In this document: positions 8,510 to 15,608 of the stretch, piece after piece | Numbering within the stretch: position 1 is the stretch's first letter | Layout: each line of letters opens with the position of its first letter | DNA from: a bacterium | Lineage (GTDB): Bacteria > Sysuimicrobiota > Sysuimicrobiia > Sysuimicrobiales > Segetimicrobiaceae | Assembly: GCA_035295165.1 (NCBI GenBank) | Contig: DATGJN010000049.1 | Coordinates: 1-64,000 of the forward strand | Direction of reading: 5' to 3' | Length of the DNA: 64,000 nt | The notes under the pieces: generated by a model | What the model saw: the letters and a program-made list of their open reading frames with translations, nothing else | What the model was told of the DNA's origin: nothing | The model's database searches: none | Made by a program: the position numbers and the translations under genes

Positions 8510-9811
8510 ATGTCGTTGCGTCGGCGACTGCAGGAACGCGCGCGGACACTTGGCCCGATCCGTGTGGGGCTCGTCGGTGCGGGGCAAATGGGCACGGGCT
8601 TAGTCTGCCAGATGGAGCGGATGGATGGGATGCGCATCGTGGCGACGGCAGACGTCGTGTCTGGACGGGCGGCCTCCGCGTACGGCGAGAGCGGTGTGCC
8701 AGTCTCGCACGTCGTCTCTATGGACGACGATGTCGAGAGAGCCGCGGAGTTGATTCAGGAAGGCAAACGCATCGCCACCGCGCACGCCGACTGGCTCGTG
8801 CGGATTCCCGCGCTGGACGTCATCGTCGAGTGCACGGGTGTTCCCGAGGTGGGTGCGCAGGTGTGCCTGGCGGCCATCGAGGCTGGCAAGAGCATCGTGA
8901 ATATGAACGTCGAGGCCGACGCGACGGTCGGGTACCGGCTGGCCCAGCTTGCGCTCGACAAGAACGTGGTCTACACGCTGATCGGCGGCGACGAACCGGG
9001 AGCGATCAAACAACTGTACGATTTTGCGGATGTCTTGGGGTTTGAGATCGTGGCCATCGGGAAGGGCAAGAACAACCCCCTGGACCGTACCGCGAACCCC
9101 GAGACGGTCCGCGCACAGGCCATCGAGCAGATGATGAGTCCCAAAATGCTGGCGTCCTTTGTGGACGGCACCAAGACGATGGTGGAGATGACCGCGGTCG
9201 GGAACGCGACCGGCTTTGCCCCAGAAGTTCCGGGCGGGTATGGTCCCCAATGCACGGTGGACGATCTGCCCAGAGTATTCGTGCCCAGGTCGGCCGGCGG
9301 CATTCTCTGCGCCCCCGGCGCGGTCGACTACGCCATCGGTCCGGCACCCGGGGTCTTCGTCGTCATCACCACCGATCAGCCCAAGATCATCCGGGACCTT
9401 GATTACCTGCACTTGCGAGGCCATGGCCGCCATTGGGTTTTGTATCGCCCGTATCATCTGGCCAATCTTGAGGCCCCGATCACAATCGCTGATGCGGTCC
9501 TCGACAGGAAGGTGACCCTCGCGACCTACCGTCCGCCGGTGTGCGAGACCGTCGCATGCGCAAAGCGCGACCTCAGGCCGGGGGACAAGATCGATGCGCT
9601 CGGAGGATACACCGTATACGGCCTCATTGAGCGGGCGCAAACGTCGTCCGCCGAGGGCATGGTGCCCGTGGGCCTGATCGTCGGTGCAACGGTGGAGCGA
9701 CCAGTGAAGGCGAACGAGCCGATCCGGTTCCCCGATGTGGCACTCGACGAAACCCAGTCCATCGTGCGCCTGCGGCGCGAGCAGGATCGGGCGCTTCTGA
9801 CTGTATCTTGA
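8510..9811 (+). CDS. Homoserine-dehydrogenase-like NAD(P) oxidoreductase with C-terminal SAF domain
   Basis: A 433-residue protein of the COG4091 type. The N-terminal Rossmann domain has VGLVGAGQMGTGLVCQMERM at about residues 18-38, then a dehydrogenase core (VIVECTGVPEVGAQVCLAAI, IGGDEPGAIKQLYDFAD), and from about residue 350 a SAF domain (LRPGDKIDALGGYTVYGLIE). True homoserine dehydrogenases lack the SAF part. ATG 8510 follows an AGGGAGGA about 10 bases upstream. It ends the PTS operon in the place where sorbitol-6-phosphate dehydrogenase sits in E. coli. I infer that it oxidises the phosphorylated product of this PTS or an intermediate from it, and that the imported sugar may not be glucitol. 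Confidence 0.85.
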   Translation: MSLRRRLQERARTLGPIRVGLVGAGQMGTGLVCQMERMDGMRIVATADVVSGRAASAYGESGVPVSHVVSMDDDVERAAELIQEGKRIATAHADWLVRIPALDVIVECTGVPEVGAQVCLAAIEAGKSIVNMNVEADATVGYRLAQLALDKNVVYTLIGGDEPGAIKQLYDFADVLGFEIVAIGKGKNNPLDRTANPETVRAQAIEQMMSPKMLASFVDGTKTMVEMTAVGNATGFAPEVPGGYGPQCTVDDLPRVFVPRSAGGILCAPGAVDYAIGPAPGVFVVITTDQPKIIRDLDYLHLRGHGRHWVLYRPYHLANLEAPITIADAVLDRKVTLATYRPPVCETVACAKRDLRPGDKIDALGGYTVYGLIERAQTSSAEGMVPVGLIVGATVERPVKANEPIRFPDVALDETQSIVRLRREQDRALLTVS

Positions 9812-9883
9812 ACGTCCGGCCATTCCTCGCGGCCGCCCTGCACCCAATCCGATCATGTCGGCGAGATTGTGCGGTCCGGTGTT

Positions 9884-9912
9884 TGGTGCCCCCAGCGAGA
9901 TTCGAACTCGCG
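9884..9912 (-). repeat. attL: duplicated 3' end of tRNA-Glu
   Basis: 29 bases identical to 18541-18569, comprising the CCA end, the acceptor 3' strand and the T arm of tRNA-Glu. No tRNA 5' half follows, so it is an attachment-site copy and not a tRNA gene. Confidence 0.92.
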
Positions 9913-9988
9913 GATTCTGAGGGGACTGACCCGAGCAAGCCCAAGCAGGACAAGGGTACCAGCGAGCCCACTTAGCTCCGCTTCCCTC

Positions 9989-10010
9989 TTTTGCACTTGT
10001 TTTGCACTTG
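9989..10010 (+). repeat. Tandem 11-bp repeats, possible integrase arm sites (left)
   Basis: Two perfect head-to-tail copies of TTTTGCACTTG, 77 bases inside the left attachment core. The same GCACTT core recurs twice with the same 11-base spacing near the right end (18406-18425), which fits arm-type binding sites for the integrase. Confidence 0.5.
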
Positions 10011-10179
10011 TGAGTGCCCGTGCCGACGACGCCCGCTCGGCCACACTCCAGCATTCAAAGTAACGGCTTCGACGGCGGCCGCGTACCACTGTCCAAGCCG
10101 ATACAGGGGGATTCCCCGGTCGTCGGCGTTGCTCCAGTGTCGTCGCCCCCAAAATAGAAGCGAAGGAGAGAGATGCGTA

Positions 10180-11118
10180 ATGACCCCTTGGCAAAATCAA
10201 ACAGACTACACCTTTGGCGCGTCACAAGGTACTCCTGGCTCTGGTGCTGTCAATCCGTTTTCGATCAATTCCGCCTACCCTGGAATCTCCCTGGTGGGGA
10301 CCGAGGGGAGCGGGCAAACTGTCTCGTGGTATGAAGTCGCAGGCAATCTTTGGTTGACAGTCAATGCGGTCCCATCCACCACGTCAGGGTTGTTCTCGTG
10401 TGTTTCGACGGGCTCACCGGCCTATGCTATCGAGTTAGATTCGAGTGGGAACCAAACGAAGTGGACGAGTCCCGCAACATCCGGACCCATTTCCTGGGTA
10501 CAGGTCTGGACCGTAGACGCCAACGGTATCATTTCCACATCGGGACCTCAGAGATTCTCTCTGCTGACCCTGACTACAGGCACGACAGGAGCCCATACCA
10601 TTGGCGGTGCGGCCACCTTTGGCCCCAATGTCACCTTCCCGTCCAGTCTCGCCACGACCGGCGGCACACAGACGGTTGCCAATAAGACAATCAATGCTTC
10701 CACGTTTGGCGGAAATGTCACATCCGCTATCATCTCGGCTTCAACATTCAGCGGCGGGAATCTCATCGGCGCAACCACATTAAGCGGAGCCTTGACGCTC
10801 GCAGCAGGAGCGACCATCGGCGGTGCCACACTCGCCGTTCCCCAAGTTACGATGTTCGGCGCAGGATCGAGTGTGTATACCTCGCCCTCCGGTGCCCGGT
10901 GGCTGATCGTTGAGGGCGTGGGGTCTGGTGGCGGCGGCGCTGGAGGGACCAGTGCCAATAACGGGTCTCGCGGAAGCGCAGGAGGGTACTTCAGAAAACT
11001 CCTTACCGCTCTTGCCACGACATATGGCTATACGGTGGGCGCAGGCGGCAGCGGTGGGAGTGCCGGGGGTAACAATGGTGTCGCGGGCAACGCCACGACA
11101 TTCGGCACAGGTGGCTGA
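10180..11118 (+). CDS. Phage tail-fibre-like, glycine-rich repetitive protein
   Basis: A 312-residue protein rich in Gly, Ser, Thr and Ala. The middle has tail-fibre-like repeats (TFGPNVTFPSSLATTGGTQT, NASTFGGNVTSAIISASTFS), and the C-terminus is a glycine-rich domain of the phage structural kind (VEGVGSGGGGAGGTSANNG, TTYGYTVGAGGSGGSAGGNN). The protein stops in the middle of that glycine-rich stretch, so it is probably truncated at the C-terminus. ATG 10180 is about 12 bases after a GGAG. Base composition is clearly lower in GC than the chromosomal flanks. No other virion genes are present, so it is a phage remnant within the island. Confidence 0.65.
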   Translation: MTPWQNQTDYTFGASQGTPGSGAVNPFSINSAYPGISLVGTEGSGQTVSWYEVAGNLWLTVNAVPSTTSGLFSCVSTGSPAYAIELDSSGNQTKWTSPATSGPISWVQVWTVDANGIISTSGPQRFSLLTLTTGTTGAHTIGGAATFGPNVTFPSSLATTGGTQTVANKTINASTFGGNVTSAIISASTFSGGNLIGATTLSGALTLAAGATIGGATLAVPQVTMFGAGSSVYTSPSGARWLIVEGVGSGGGGAGGTSANNGSRGSAGGYFRKLLTALATTYGYTVGAGGSGGSAGGNNGVAGNATTFGTGG

Positions 11119-11154
11119 AACGACAGGTCGAGTCTGTCTCGCTCGGGTGAACGG

Positions 11155-11267
11155 GTGTGGCGGAGGGATGTGGGATTCAAACCCACGAGACCTCGCCGCA
11201 CAGGTGCATTCGTGAGTAAGAGTCGGCACGAACGCTGACTCCCCAGCCCGGAACCGCTCCGCCACAC
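11155..11267 (-). other. tRNA-like element with intact T arm and 11-bp closing helix
   Basis: On the minus strand the 3' part reads as a tRNA end: a T arm GTGGG-TTTGAAT-CCCAC (11170-11186), then ATCCCTCC and GCCA. The matching 5' acceptor strand is absent. Instead the element is closed by a different perfect 11-bp inverted repeat (GTGTGGCGGAG at both ends), with an internal 9-bp stem GCGTTCGTG/CACGAATGC. I cannot fold it as a normal tRNA with a 7-base anticodon loop, so it is a tRNA pseudogene, an old attachment-site remnant, or another structured RNA. Confidence 0.3.
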
Positions 11268-11306
11268 TTAATTCGGTACTGCCCATCCTAGCTTTGAGCT
11301 AGCCGC

Positions 11307-11331
11307 GTTCGGCAGGAGCCGCGCACCGAAC
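11307..11331. repeat. 25-nt interspersed hairpin repeat, copy 1
   Basis: Arms GTTCGG and CCGAAC enclose the 13-base loop CAGGAGCCGCGCA. First of five copies between 11.3 and 13.85 kb, all between genes of the island. Confidence 0.8.
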
Positions 11332-11377
11332 ACGGGCGCAGGCGGGAATTCAGCGTGGACATTCTTGGGGCGGGGCT

Positions 11378-11560
11378 CTAGGAAGGCCGGTCGGAATCTA
11401 GCCCAACTCGTACGATCATGCCGGGTTGTTCGATGGCTTCCTCGGCGACCGTGCACACCAACTCATGTGGCAGCTTTCGCATTTTGCGCGCCAGGCGACG
11501 GTAGTGCTCGATGGCGCCCGGCGCGAGACCGAGGACCCGCAGCAACTCGAGCGACTCCAT
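11378..11560 (-). CDS. Small hypothetical protein
   Basis: A frame of 60 residues from ATG 11560 (MESLELLRVLGLAPGAIEHY then RRLARKMRKLPHELVC), with an amphipathic pattern that looks protein-like. The frame extends upstream to 11647, but that part is arginine-rich and less convincing. No ribosome site is clear and no family is recognised. It lies between hairpin copies 1 and 2. Confidence 0.35.
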   Translation of the reverse strand: MESLELLRVLGLAPGAIEHYRRLARKMRKLPHELVCTVAEEAIEQPGMIVRVGLDSDRPS

Positions 11561-11740
11561 GAAGCGGGCTCGCCGCCCGACGCCGCGCGGGCTCGTGTCG
11601 CGTCGTTCGACGAAAACCTGTCTGCCCTCACGTGAGGACTGTTTCATATCCGGCCCCGGGCCATGTCACCGCGTGCGTCCCATCCGTATTCCTCGTAAGG
11701 TCCATACCCGTTGCCGAGCAGCCTTAGACGGGCGCTCTCT

Positions 11741-11765
11741 GTTCGGCAGGACCTCCGCACCGAGC
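11741..11765. repeat. 25-nt interspersed hairpin repeat, copy 2
   Basis: Arms GTTCGG and CCGAGC (one G-T pair) with loop CAGGACCTCCGCA. It lies just after the 3' end of the minus-strand gene 11793-12287. Confidence 0.75.
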
Positions 11766-11792
11766 CGTTCTCGTGGACGTGAGATCTTGCGC

Positions 11793-12287
11793 CTACTGAC
11801 GGACTGTGGGGAGTTTGGTTATCACGGACAGTTCTGTGATTAGTTCCTCGAGGGGTGGGACGCCTTTCGGGTAGTTGACCACGATAGGCGGGTGGTTCCG
11901 CCCGTTGGCATCCGTCTCTCTCCAGACGCGGAGCAGGTTCAGCCCGGCCTTCGTGAAGGATTCGAGCGCGTCTTCGAACGCTAGGCGTCGCGGGTCGTCC
12001 ACTGCCGCGGGATTCGGCGGCCTCACAGCCTCTCCCGCGATGCGACTGAATGCTGCCGCAATCACTCTAGAATCCGCCGCGGCCTCGCTCACCGCTACCT
12101 TGGCCAACTCACCACAGATCGCTTCGAATCTCTCGCGCCCCACGGCACCCAACACTTCCCACCCGTGCCGGAAGGGGGGACGCCGCAGCAATATGCCGTC
12201 GGCCCGCAGCATAACTGCAGATTCGTCCGGCATCTCCCGTCGTGCGACCTCGCCCGGGTTCTGCGAACCGCCCTTAACGCCCGCCAT
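11793..12287 (-). CDS. Hypothetical protein (island cargo)
   Basis: A 164-residue soluble protein from ATG 12287, with AAAGGA about 6 bases upstream. It shows no signal peptide or membrane segment. The middle is helical and alanine-rich (ICGELAKVAVSEAAADSRVI, FSRIAGEAVRPPNP), and the C-terminus has HPPIVVNYPKGVPPLEELIT. I do not recognise a family. The frame is open further upstream, but the residues there look random. It is flanked by hairpin copies 2 and 3. Confidence 0.55.
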   Translation of the reverse strand: MAGVKGGSQNPGEVARREMPDESAVMLRADGILLRRPPFRHGWEVLGAVGRERFEAICGELAKVAVSEAAADSRVIAAAFSRIAGEAVRPPNPAAVDDPRRLAFEDALESFTKAGLNLLRVWRETDANGRNHPPIVVNYPKGVPPLEELITELSVITKLPTVRQ

Positions 12288-12441
12288 ATTGTATCCTTTC
12301 CGTCGAATACCCCTTGCAACTTGAACATAGTGACCCCCGTTCTGAAAGACTATCAGTCGCAAAGAGCATTTCGGGCCTTCTGAGTGTTTGATGCGGCGGT
12401 CCTGCCAAACAATGAAGAACGTACTCCGCACCAAGATGTTC

Positions 12442-12466
12442 GTTCGGCAGGCCCCCCGCACCGAAC
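12442..12466. repeat. 25-nt interspersed hairpin repeat, copy 3
   Basis: Perfect arms GTTCGG and CCGAAC with loop CAGGCCCCCCGCA. It ends 18 bases before the small gene at 12485, in the gap between that gene and the minus-strand gene ending upstream. Confidence 0.8.
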
Positions 12467-12484
12467 ACCTAGTAAGCACATTCC

Positions 12485-12769
12485 ATGTGCCCCTACTGCG
12501 GCGAGCGCGACTGCGCGCACGTGATCCTGCGCTATCGGGGTCGGGACGCGATTGCTCGGCTCTATATGTGGAGTGAACTGGGCGTGAACACCGTCCATGC
12601 CGCCCCCGGTCCCTCCCTGGCAACGGAGATCCTCAACGCGCTGAACACCTACTGCTCGGTGCAGCGTGACGTCGTCTACGGCACCGAATGGGGACGAGAG
12701 TACGCGAGGCGGCAGGTTGCAACATACCTTCGGGAGATTGGGCTAGAAGTGGACAGTGGGGAGACTTAG
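12485..12769 (+). CDS. Small putative zinc-binding hypothetical protein
   Basis: A 94-residue protein that starts with a compact cysteine/histidine set, MCPYCGERDCAHVILRY, which could bind one zinc (C2, C5, C10, H12). The rest is a helical, acidic domain (GPSLATEILNALNTYCSVQR) without a known family. ATG 12485 begins right after hairpin copy 3 with no strong ribosome site. Possible roles (adaptor, small regulatory or nucleic-acid-binding protein) cannot be told apart. Confidence 0.5.
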   Translation: MCPYCGERDCAHVILRYRGRDAIARLYMWSELGVNTVHAAPGPSLATEILNALNTYCSVQRDVVYGTEWGREYARRQVATYLREIGLEVDSGET

Positions 12770-12822
12770 GGGCCACGCCCTGACGAAGCGACGCGGCCCC
12801 TCTACCTCCAGCGGCAAGTTTA

Positions 12823-13152
12823 CTAGCGCGGAGCAGTGGCCCGTTGGAACGCCGCTCTGTCGCGGTCGACCGCGGAAGCCCATGATTGAAGCGGGGTCAC
12901 ATGCCATTTGACTATCCCCCAAAACGGCAAACTGGCTAGCAGATCGCCCAGTGCTTCGTGAGAGTCTGCTTCGACCATGAAGACGCCTGCGCGTTCACCC
13001 GCCAACACACCACCCTTTATCTTACCCTCCTGTTCCCACTTGGCGAGTGTCTGAAGGCTCGGGAGTATGACGTTCTGCGCGAGTGGACCAAGGTGTTCGG
13101 GCGGCAGCAGCGCGCCCGTCTCAACGTACTTACCGGTAACCAAGAAACGCAT
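12823..13152 (-). CDS. Muconolactone isomerase-like/YciI-like small protein
   Basis: A 109-residue protein of the dimeric alpha-beta barrel type: MRFLVTGKYVETGALLPPEH at the start, then helices and the strand pattern GVLAGERAGVFMVEADS-HEAL ending in FWGIVKWHVTPLQSW. This resembles muconolactone delta-isomerase and related small barrel proteins. ATG 13152 has GGGGGTG about 7 bases upstream. True muconolactone isomerase activity is not shown by the sequence, and no catechol pathway genes are nearby; it may be a general small-molecule-binding member. Confidence 0.6.
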   Translation of the reverse strand: MRFLVTGKYVETGALLPPEHLGPLAQNVILPSLQTLAKWEQEGKIKGGVLAGERAGVFMVEADSHEALGDLLASLPFWGIVKWHVTPLQSWASAVDRDRAAFQRATAPR

Positions 13153-13295
13153 ATCCACACCCCCATAAATCAAATGTGGTGTCGGTAATGGCTTCGCGCC
13201 CTCTTTCGTCCGTGAAACGGCTGACGTAACGTCAGGTACTAATCCGTCGAGTCAGACTCCTGCCCTGACGACCGACGGAGCGCGGTTCCGGCGTT

Positions 13296-13320
13296 GTTCG
13301 GCAGGAACCCCGCACCGAAG
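13296..13320. repeat. 25-nt interspersed hairpin repeat, copy 4
   Basis: Arms GTTCGG and CCGAAG (outermost pair lost) with loop CAGGAACCCCGCA. It lies in the gene-free stretch 13153-13477, where I see nothing else. Confidence 0.75.
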
Positions 13321-13477
13321 GTCGGGCCAACCTAGCGCCAGGGATCCGTCAAGTCACGCTAGCGGGGATAGAGGGTTCGTGTGTAGTCCAGAAGAACAGG
13401 GCACTCGTGCTTCAAGGTGTTCCCCGTGATCTGTCGTGCGGTAGTTGCTTCGCATTCGCCATCAGGGAAGCGCCAGC

Positions 13478-13808
13478 GTGAGTATTCTCGCGTGGATTGT
13501 CGTCGGCATTATAGCGGGATGGCTTGCGAGAATGCTCGTGCCAGGTGAGGGTCCCGGTGGTCTCATCGGCGACCTCGTTATCGGCATCGTTGGAGCCCTT
13601 CTTGGCGGATGGATCTTTAGACAGTTGGGGCATGCCGGCGTGACCGGACTCAATATCGGTTCCCATCGTCGTGGCCTTCATCGGCGGCGTGATTCTGTTG
13701 TTGATTGTCCGCGCTGTGACGGGGAAACGGTTAGGGCCTAGGCTTAGACGGCTTCGCCCGCGCCTGAATCCAGGTGACGGGTCATGTGCGGCCGCGGCTC
13801 CGGGGTAG
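13478..13808 (+). pseudogene. GlsB/YeaQ/YmgE-family membrane protein, frameshifted
   Basis: From GTG 13478 the frame gives the classic family start SILAWIVVGIIAGWLARMLV, then PGEGPGGLIGDLVIGIVGAL and HAGVTGLNIGS. After that the frame turns arginine-rich and stops at 13741. One base over, the expected third membrane helix appears (IVVAFIGGVILLLIVRAVTG) and runs to a stop at 13806-13808. Removing one C from the CCC run at 13662-13664 restores a full-length protein of normal architecture. The family comprises small three-helix membrane proteins linked to general stress. The break is a real mutation or a sequence error. Confidence 0.75.
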
Positions 13809-13816
13809 CCGAGTTC

Positions 13817-13841
13817 GTGTTGCAGGAGCCCCGCACCGAAC
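13817..13841. repeat. 25-nt interspersed hairpin repeat, copy 5 (degenerate 5' arm)
   Basis: The loop and 3' arm (CAGGAGCCCCGCA, CCGAAC) match the family; the 5' arm reads GTGTTG, although GTTCG lies four bases further upstream (13813). It sits between the GlsB-like pseudogene and the gene at 13885. Confidence 0.65.
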
Positions 13842-13884
13842 GCCGGGAACCCTCCGCATATTCTCACTCGAGAGAGTCCACAGC

Positions 13885-14202
13885 GTGTCACGTGATGCCG
13901 AACGTATCCTAATCGACTTCCCTGGGTTTCTCCGCAGTGCCGAGGGAGGCTATATCAAGATCGAGGACTTCCTCTCGTTCGTTGCCGGCGCGTCACAGGG
14001 CAAGGGAGACACCAAGGATCGGGCGATGGCCTGGCTTCGGAAGCAAGGCGTAAGCGGGCCGATCGACCACCTCTCGCCGGCAGACGTCAGCCGACTCACC
14101 GCCGCTGCCCAGAAAGTAATCGCCGCCAAGCACGGGGCGAGACCGTCGCGTTGGTCCGTCCGCTGGCACGCCCGACCTCCCACCACTGCCAGAACCCAAT
14201 GA
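13885..14202 (+). CDS. Hypothetical protein (island cargo)
   Basis: A 105-residue soluble protein from GTG 13885 (SRDAERILIDFPGFLRSAEG), continuing with KIEDFLSFVAGASQGKGDTK and AAAQKVIAAKHGARP and ending in a basic, low-complexity tail. No family is recognised and no membrane segment is present. The frame is open upstream to 13774, but that part runs through the repeat and looks non-coding. An ATG in a different context was not found, so the start is uncertain. Confidence 0.45.
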   Translation: MSRDAERILIDFPGFLRSAEGGYIKIEDFLSFVAGASQGKGDTKDRAMAWLRKQGVSGPIDHLSPADVSRLTAAAQKVIAAKHGARPSRWSVRWHARPPTTARTQ

Positions 14203-14559
14203 CGAGGAGCCCACCGAGGGATAGCGAGCACGACTATGCCATGCAAAGGCTTCCACCGTGTGACACTCGAGCAGGCCCACCAGCCGACGATCACCACCTT
14301 GCAACACCTACGCGACGAATCGATCCGCATGGCGAAGGACTCACTCGCTACGGGGAGTGGCGATCCGCGCTCAGCTGCTTGGGGAAGGCGGCACAGTATG
14401 AGAACCAGAGTGTGGCGCTAATCCAAAGAGACGCTCTCGAGGGGGAAGCGGGCGGAGTGGAGGTGTCCGGCTCCTACGCCGCCGGAGGGGTCCGAGACGG
14501 GCAGGACGAACGACAGCGACGGGGGCGTACCATTTTGTTTCTCTTTAGGGGGTGATTCC
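14203..14559. other. Gene-free stretch inside the island
   Basis: Only short frames without family features occur here. The end of the stretch holds the ribosome site (AGGGGGTGA) of the GYD-domain gene at 14560. Confidence 0.4.
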
Positions 14560-14853
14560 GTGGCGACCTACGTCATGTTGGTCAATTTCACGCAGAAGGG
14601 AATTGAGGATATCAAGCACGGCCCCGACCGGCTCACTGCGGCAAAGGAGCGGGTCCGCAAGAGCGGGGGAGAGATCAAAGCCTTCTATCTGACGATGGGG
14701 CAATACGATGCGATCATCATCATGGAGGGCCCGAACGACGAGACGGTGGCGACGGGAATTCTCCAGGCCGCTTCTCAAGGGTACATTCGCACCCGGACCC
14801 TTCGGGCGTTTCCCGAAAACGACTACCGGAAGATCGTCGCGGCACTGCCGTAA
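14560..14853 (+). CDS. GYD-domain protein
   Basis: A 97-residue protein matching the GYD family (PF08734): MATYVMLVNFTQKGIEDIKH, then GGEIKAFYLTMGQYDAIIIM with the characteristic GQYD turn, and GYIRTRTLRAFP. These are small ferredoxin-fold, usually oligomeric proteins with no proven biochemical role. GTG 14560 follows AGGGGG at good spacing. It lies upstream of the AhpD-like selenoprotein candidate, separated by about 150 bases. Confidence 0.85.
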   Translation: MATYVMLVNFTQKGIEDIKHGPDRLTAAKERVRKSGGEIKAFYLTMGQYDAIIIMEGPNDETVATGILQAASQGYIRTRTLRAFPENDYRKIVAALP

Positions 14854-15004
14854 GCGGGATGGTAGTCACGGGTGCGCCCCCGAAGAAGACATGTGAAGTC
14901 GCACGCGACCAGTCAGTCGTCGAGTGAACCGACCCCAGAATAACGGCCCCGAGCTGTTGGCGTTAACGCCTGCCGGTGGTTAGTATTCAACGGAGGTGAG
15001 GAGC

Positions 15005-15601
15005 ATGGCGTTTATTCGCACGATTCCCCCGGAAGAAGCCGCTGACGTGCTACGACAACTCTACGACAGCGATCTCAAGAGCGGAGGCGCCGTGGCCAAC
15101 CACACTCGCGCCCTCAGCCTCCGGCCAGATGTTACGGTGGCATGGCGCGCCCTTAGCAAGGCCATCCGCACACACATCGATCCACGCCGGTACGAGTTGA
15201 TCACCACCGTGGTCGCTGCCAGTCTGCGGTGCAGCTACTGAACACTTGCACACGGGGCGGTGCTCCGTAACCAGTTTTTCAAGCCGGAAGAGGTCGAAGC
15301 CATCGTGCGCGATTACCGGAATGCCGGGTTAGCCGCTGCGGACGTCGCTATGCTCGCGTTCGCGGAGAAGGTTGCGCTCCACGCCTACCGGGTGACGAAA
15401 GAGGACGTGGATGAACTGCGGAATCACGGATTCGCCGACGACGAGATCCTCGACATCGTCCTTACGGCTGCGGCCCGGAACTTCTTCAGTCGGGTGATCG
15501 ATGCGGTGGGGGCGGAGCCCGATCCGGAGTACCTCGACCTTGAGGCAGGCTTTCGGCAGACCTTGGCAGTCGGGCGTCCATTTGGAGGGCCGGCCAAATA
15601 G
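15005..15601 (+). CDS. AhpD-like peroxidase, probable selenoprotein (in-frame TGA = Sec79)
   Basis: Read through the TGA at 15239-15241, this is a 198-residue AhpD/carboxymuconolactone-decarboxylase-fold protein. The conserved catalytic set is Glu64, Cys76, Sec79 and His83 (segment RCSY-TGA-TLAHGAVL). The spacings of 12, 3 and 4 residues equal those of Glu118, Cys130, Cys133 and His137 in mycobacterial AhpD, so the TGA falls exactly on the peroxidatic cysteine. Protein homology continues without a shift on both sides (FFKPEEVEAIVRDYR, LTAAARNFFSRVIDAVG). A SECIS-like hairpin follows the TGA. ATG 15005 has GGAGG 8 bases upstream. The alternative is a nonsense mutation of TGC/TGT, but the exact position and the hairpin argue for selenocysteine. 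The selenocysteine machinery is not in the window. Confidence 0.75.
15239..15268 (+). promoter_or_regulatory. UGA codon with bacterial SECIS-like hairpin
   Basis: Sixteen bases after the TGA starts a hairpin with stem ACGGGG/CTCCGT (one G-T pair) and apical loop CGGTG. A small apical loop with G among its first two bases, and 16 or more bases between UGA and the loop, fit the known bacterial SECIS pattern read by SelB. Confidence 0.6.
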
Positions 15602-15608
15602 TAGACCG

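Noticed and set aside
9884-9912. A second tRNA-Glu gene
   Set aside because: Only the last 29 bases of the tRNA are present; no D arm or anticodon arm follows.
11155-11267. Functional tRNA-Sec or tRNA-Ser gene
   Set aside because: The 5' acceptor strand matching ATCCCTCC and a normal 7-base anticodon loop are both absent.
11307-13841. Integron attC sites or CRISPR repeats
   Set aside because: Arms do not fit GTTRRRY/RYYYAAC, spacing is irregular and hundreds of bases, there are no uniform spacers, and no integron integrase or cas genes are present.
15260-15601. Separate short gene starting at GTG 15260 after the TGA
   Set aside because: It has no ribosome site and begins inside the AhpD domain; read-through as one selenoprotein explains both halves.
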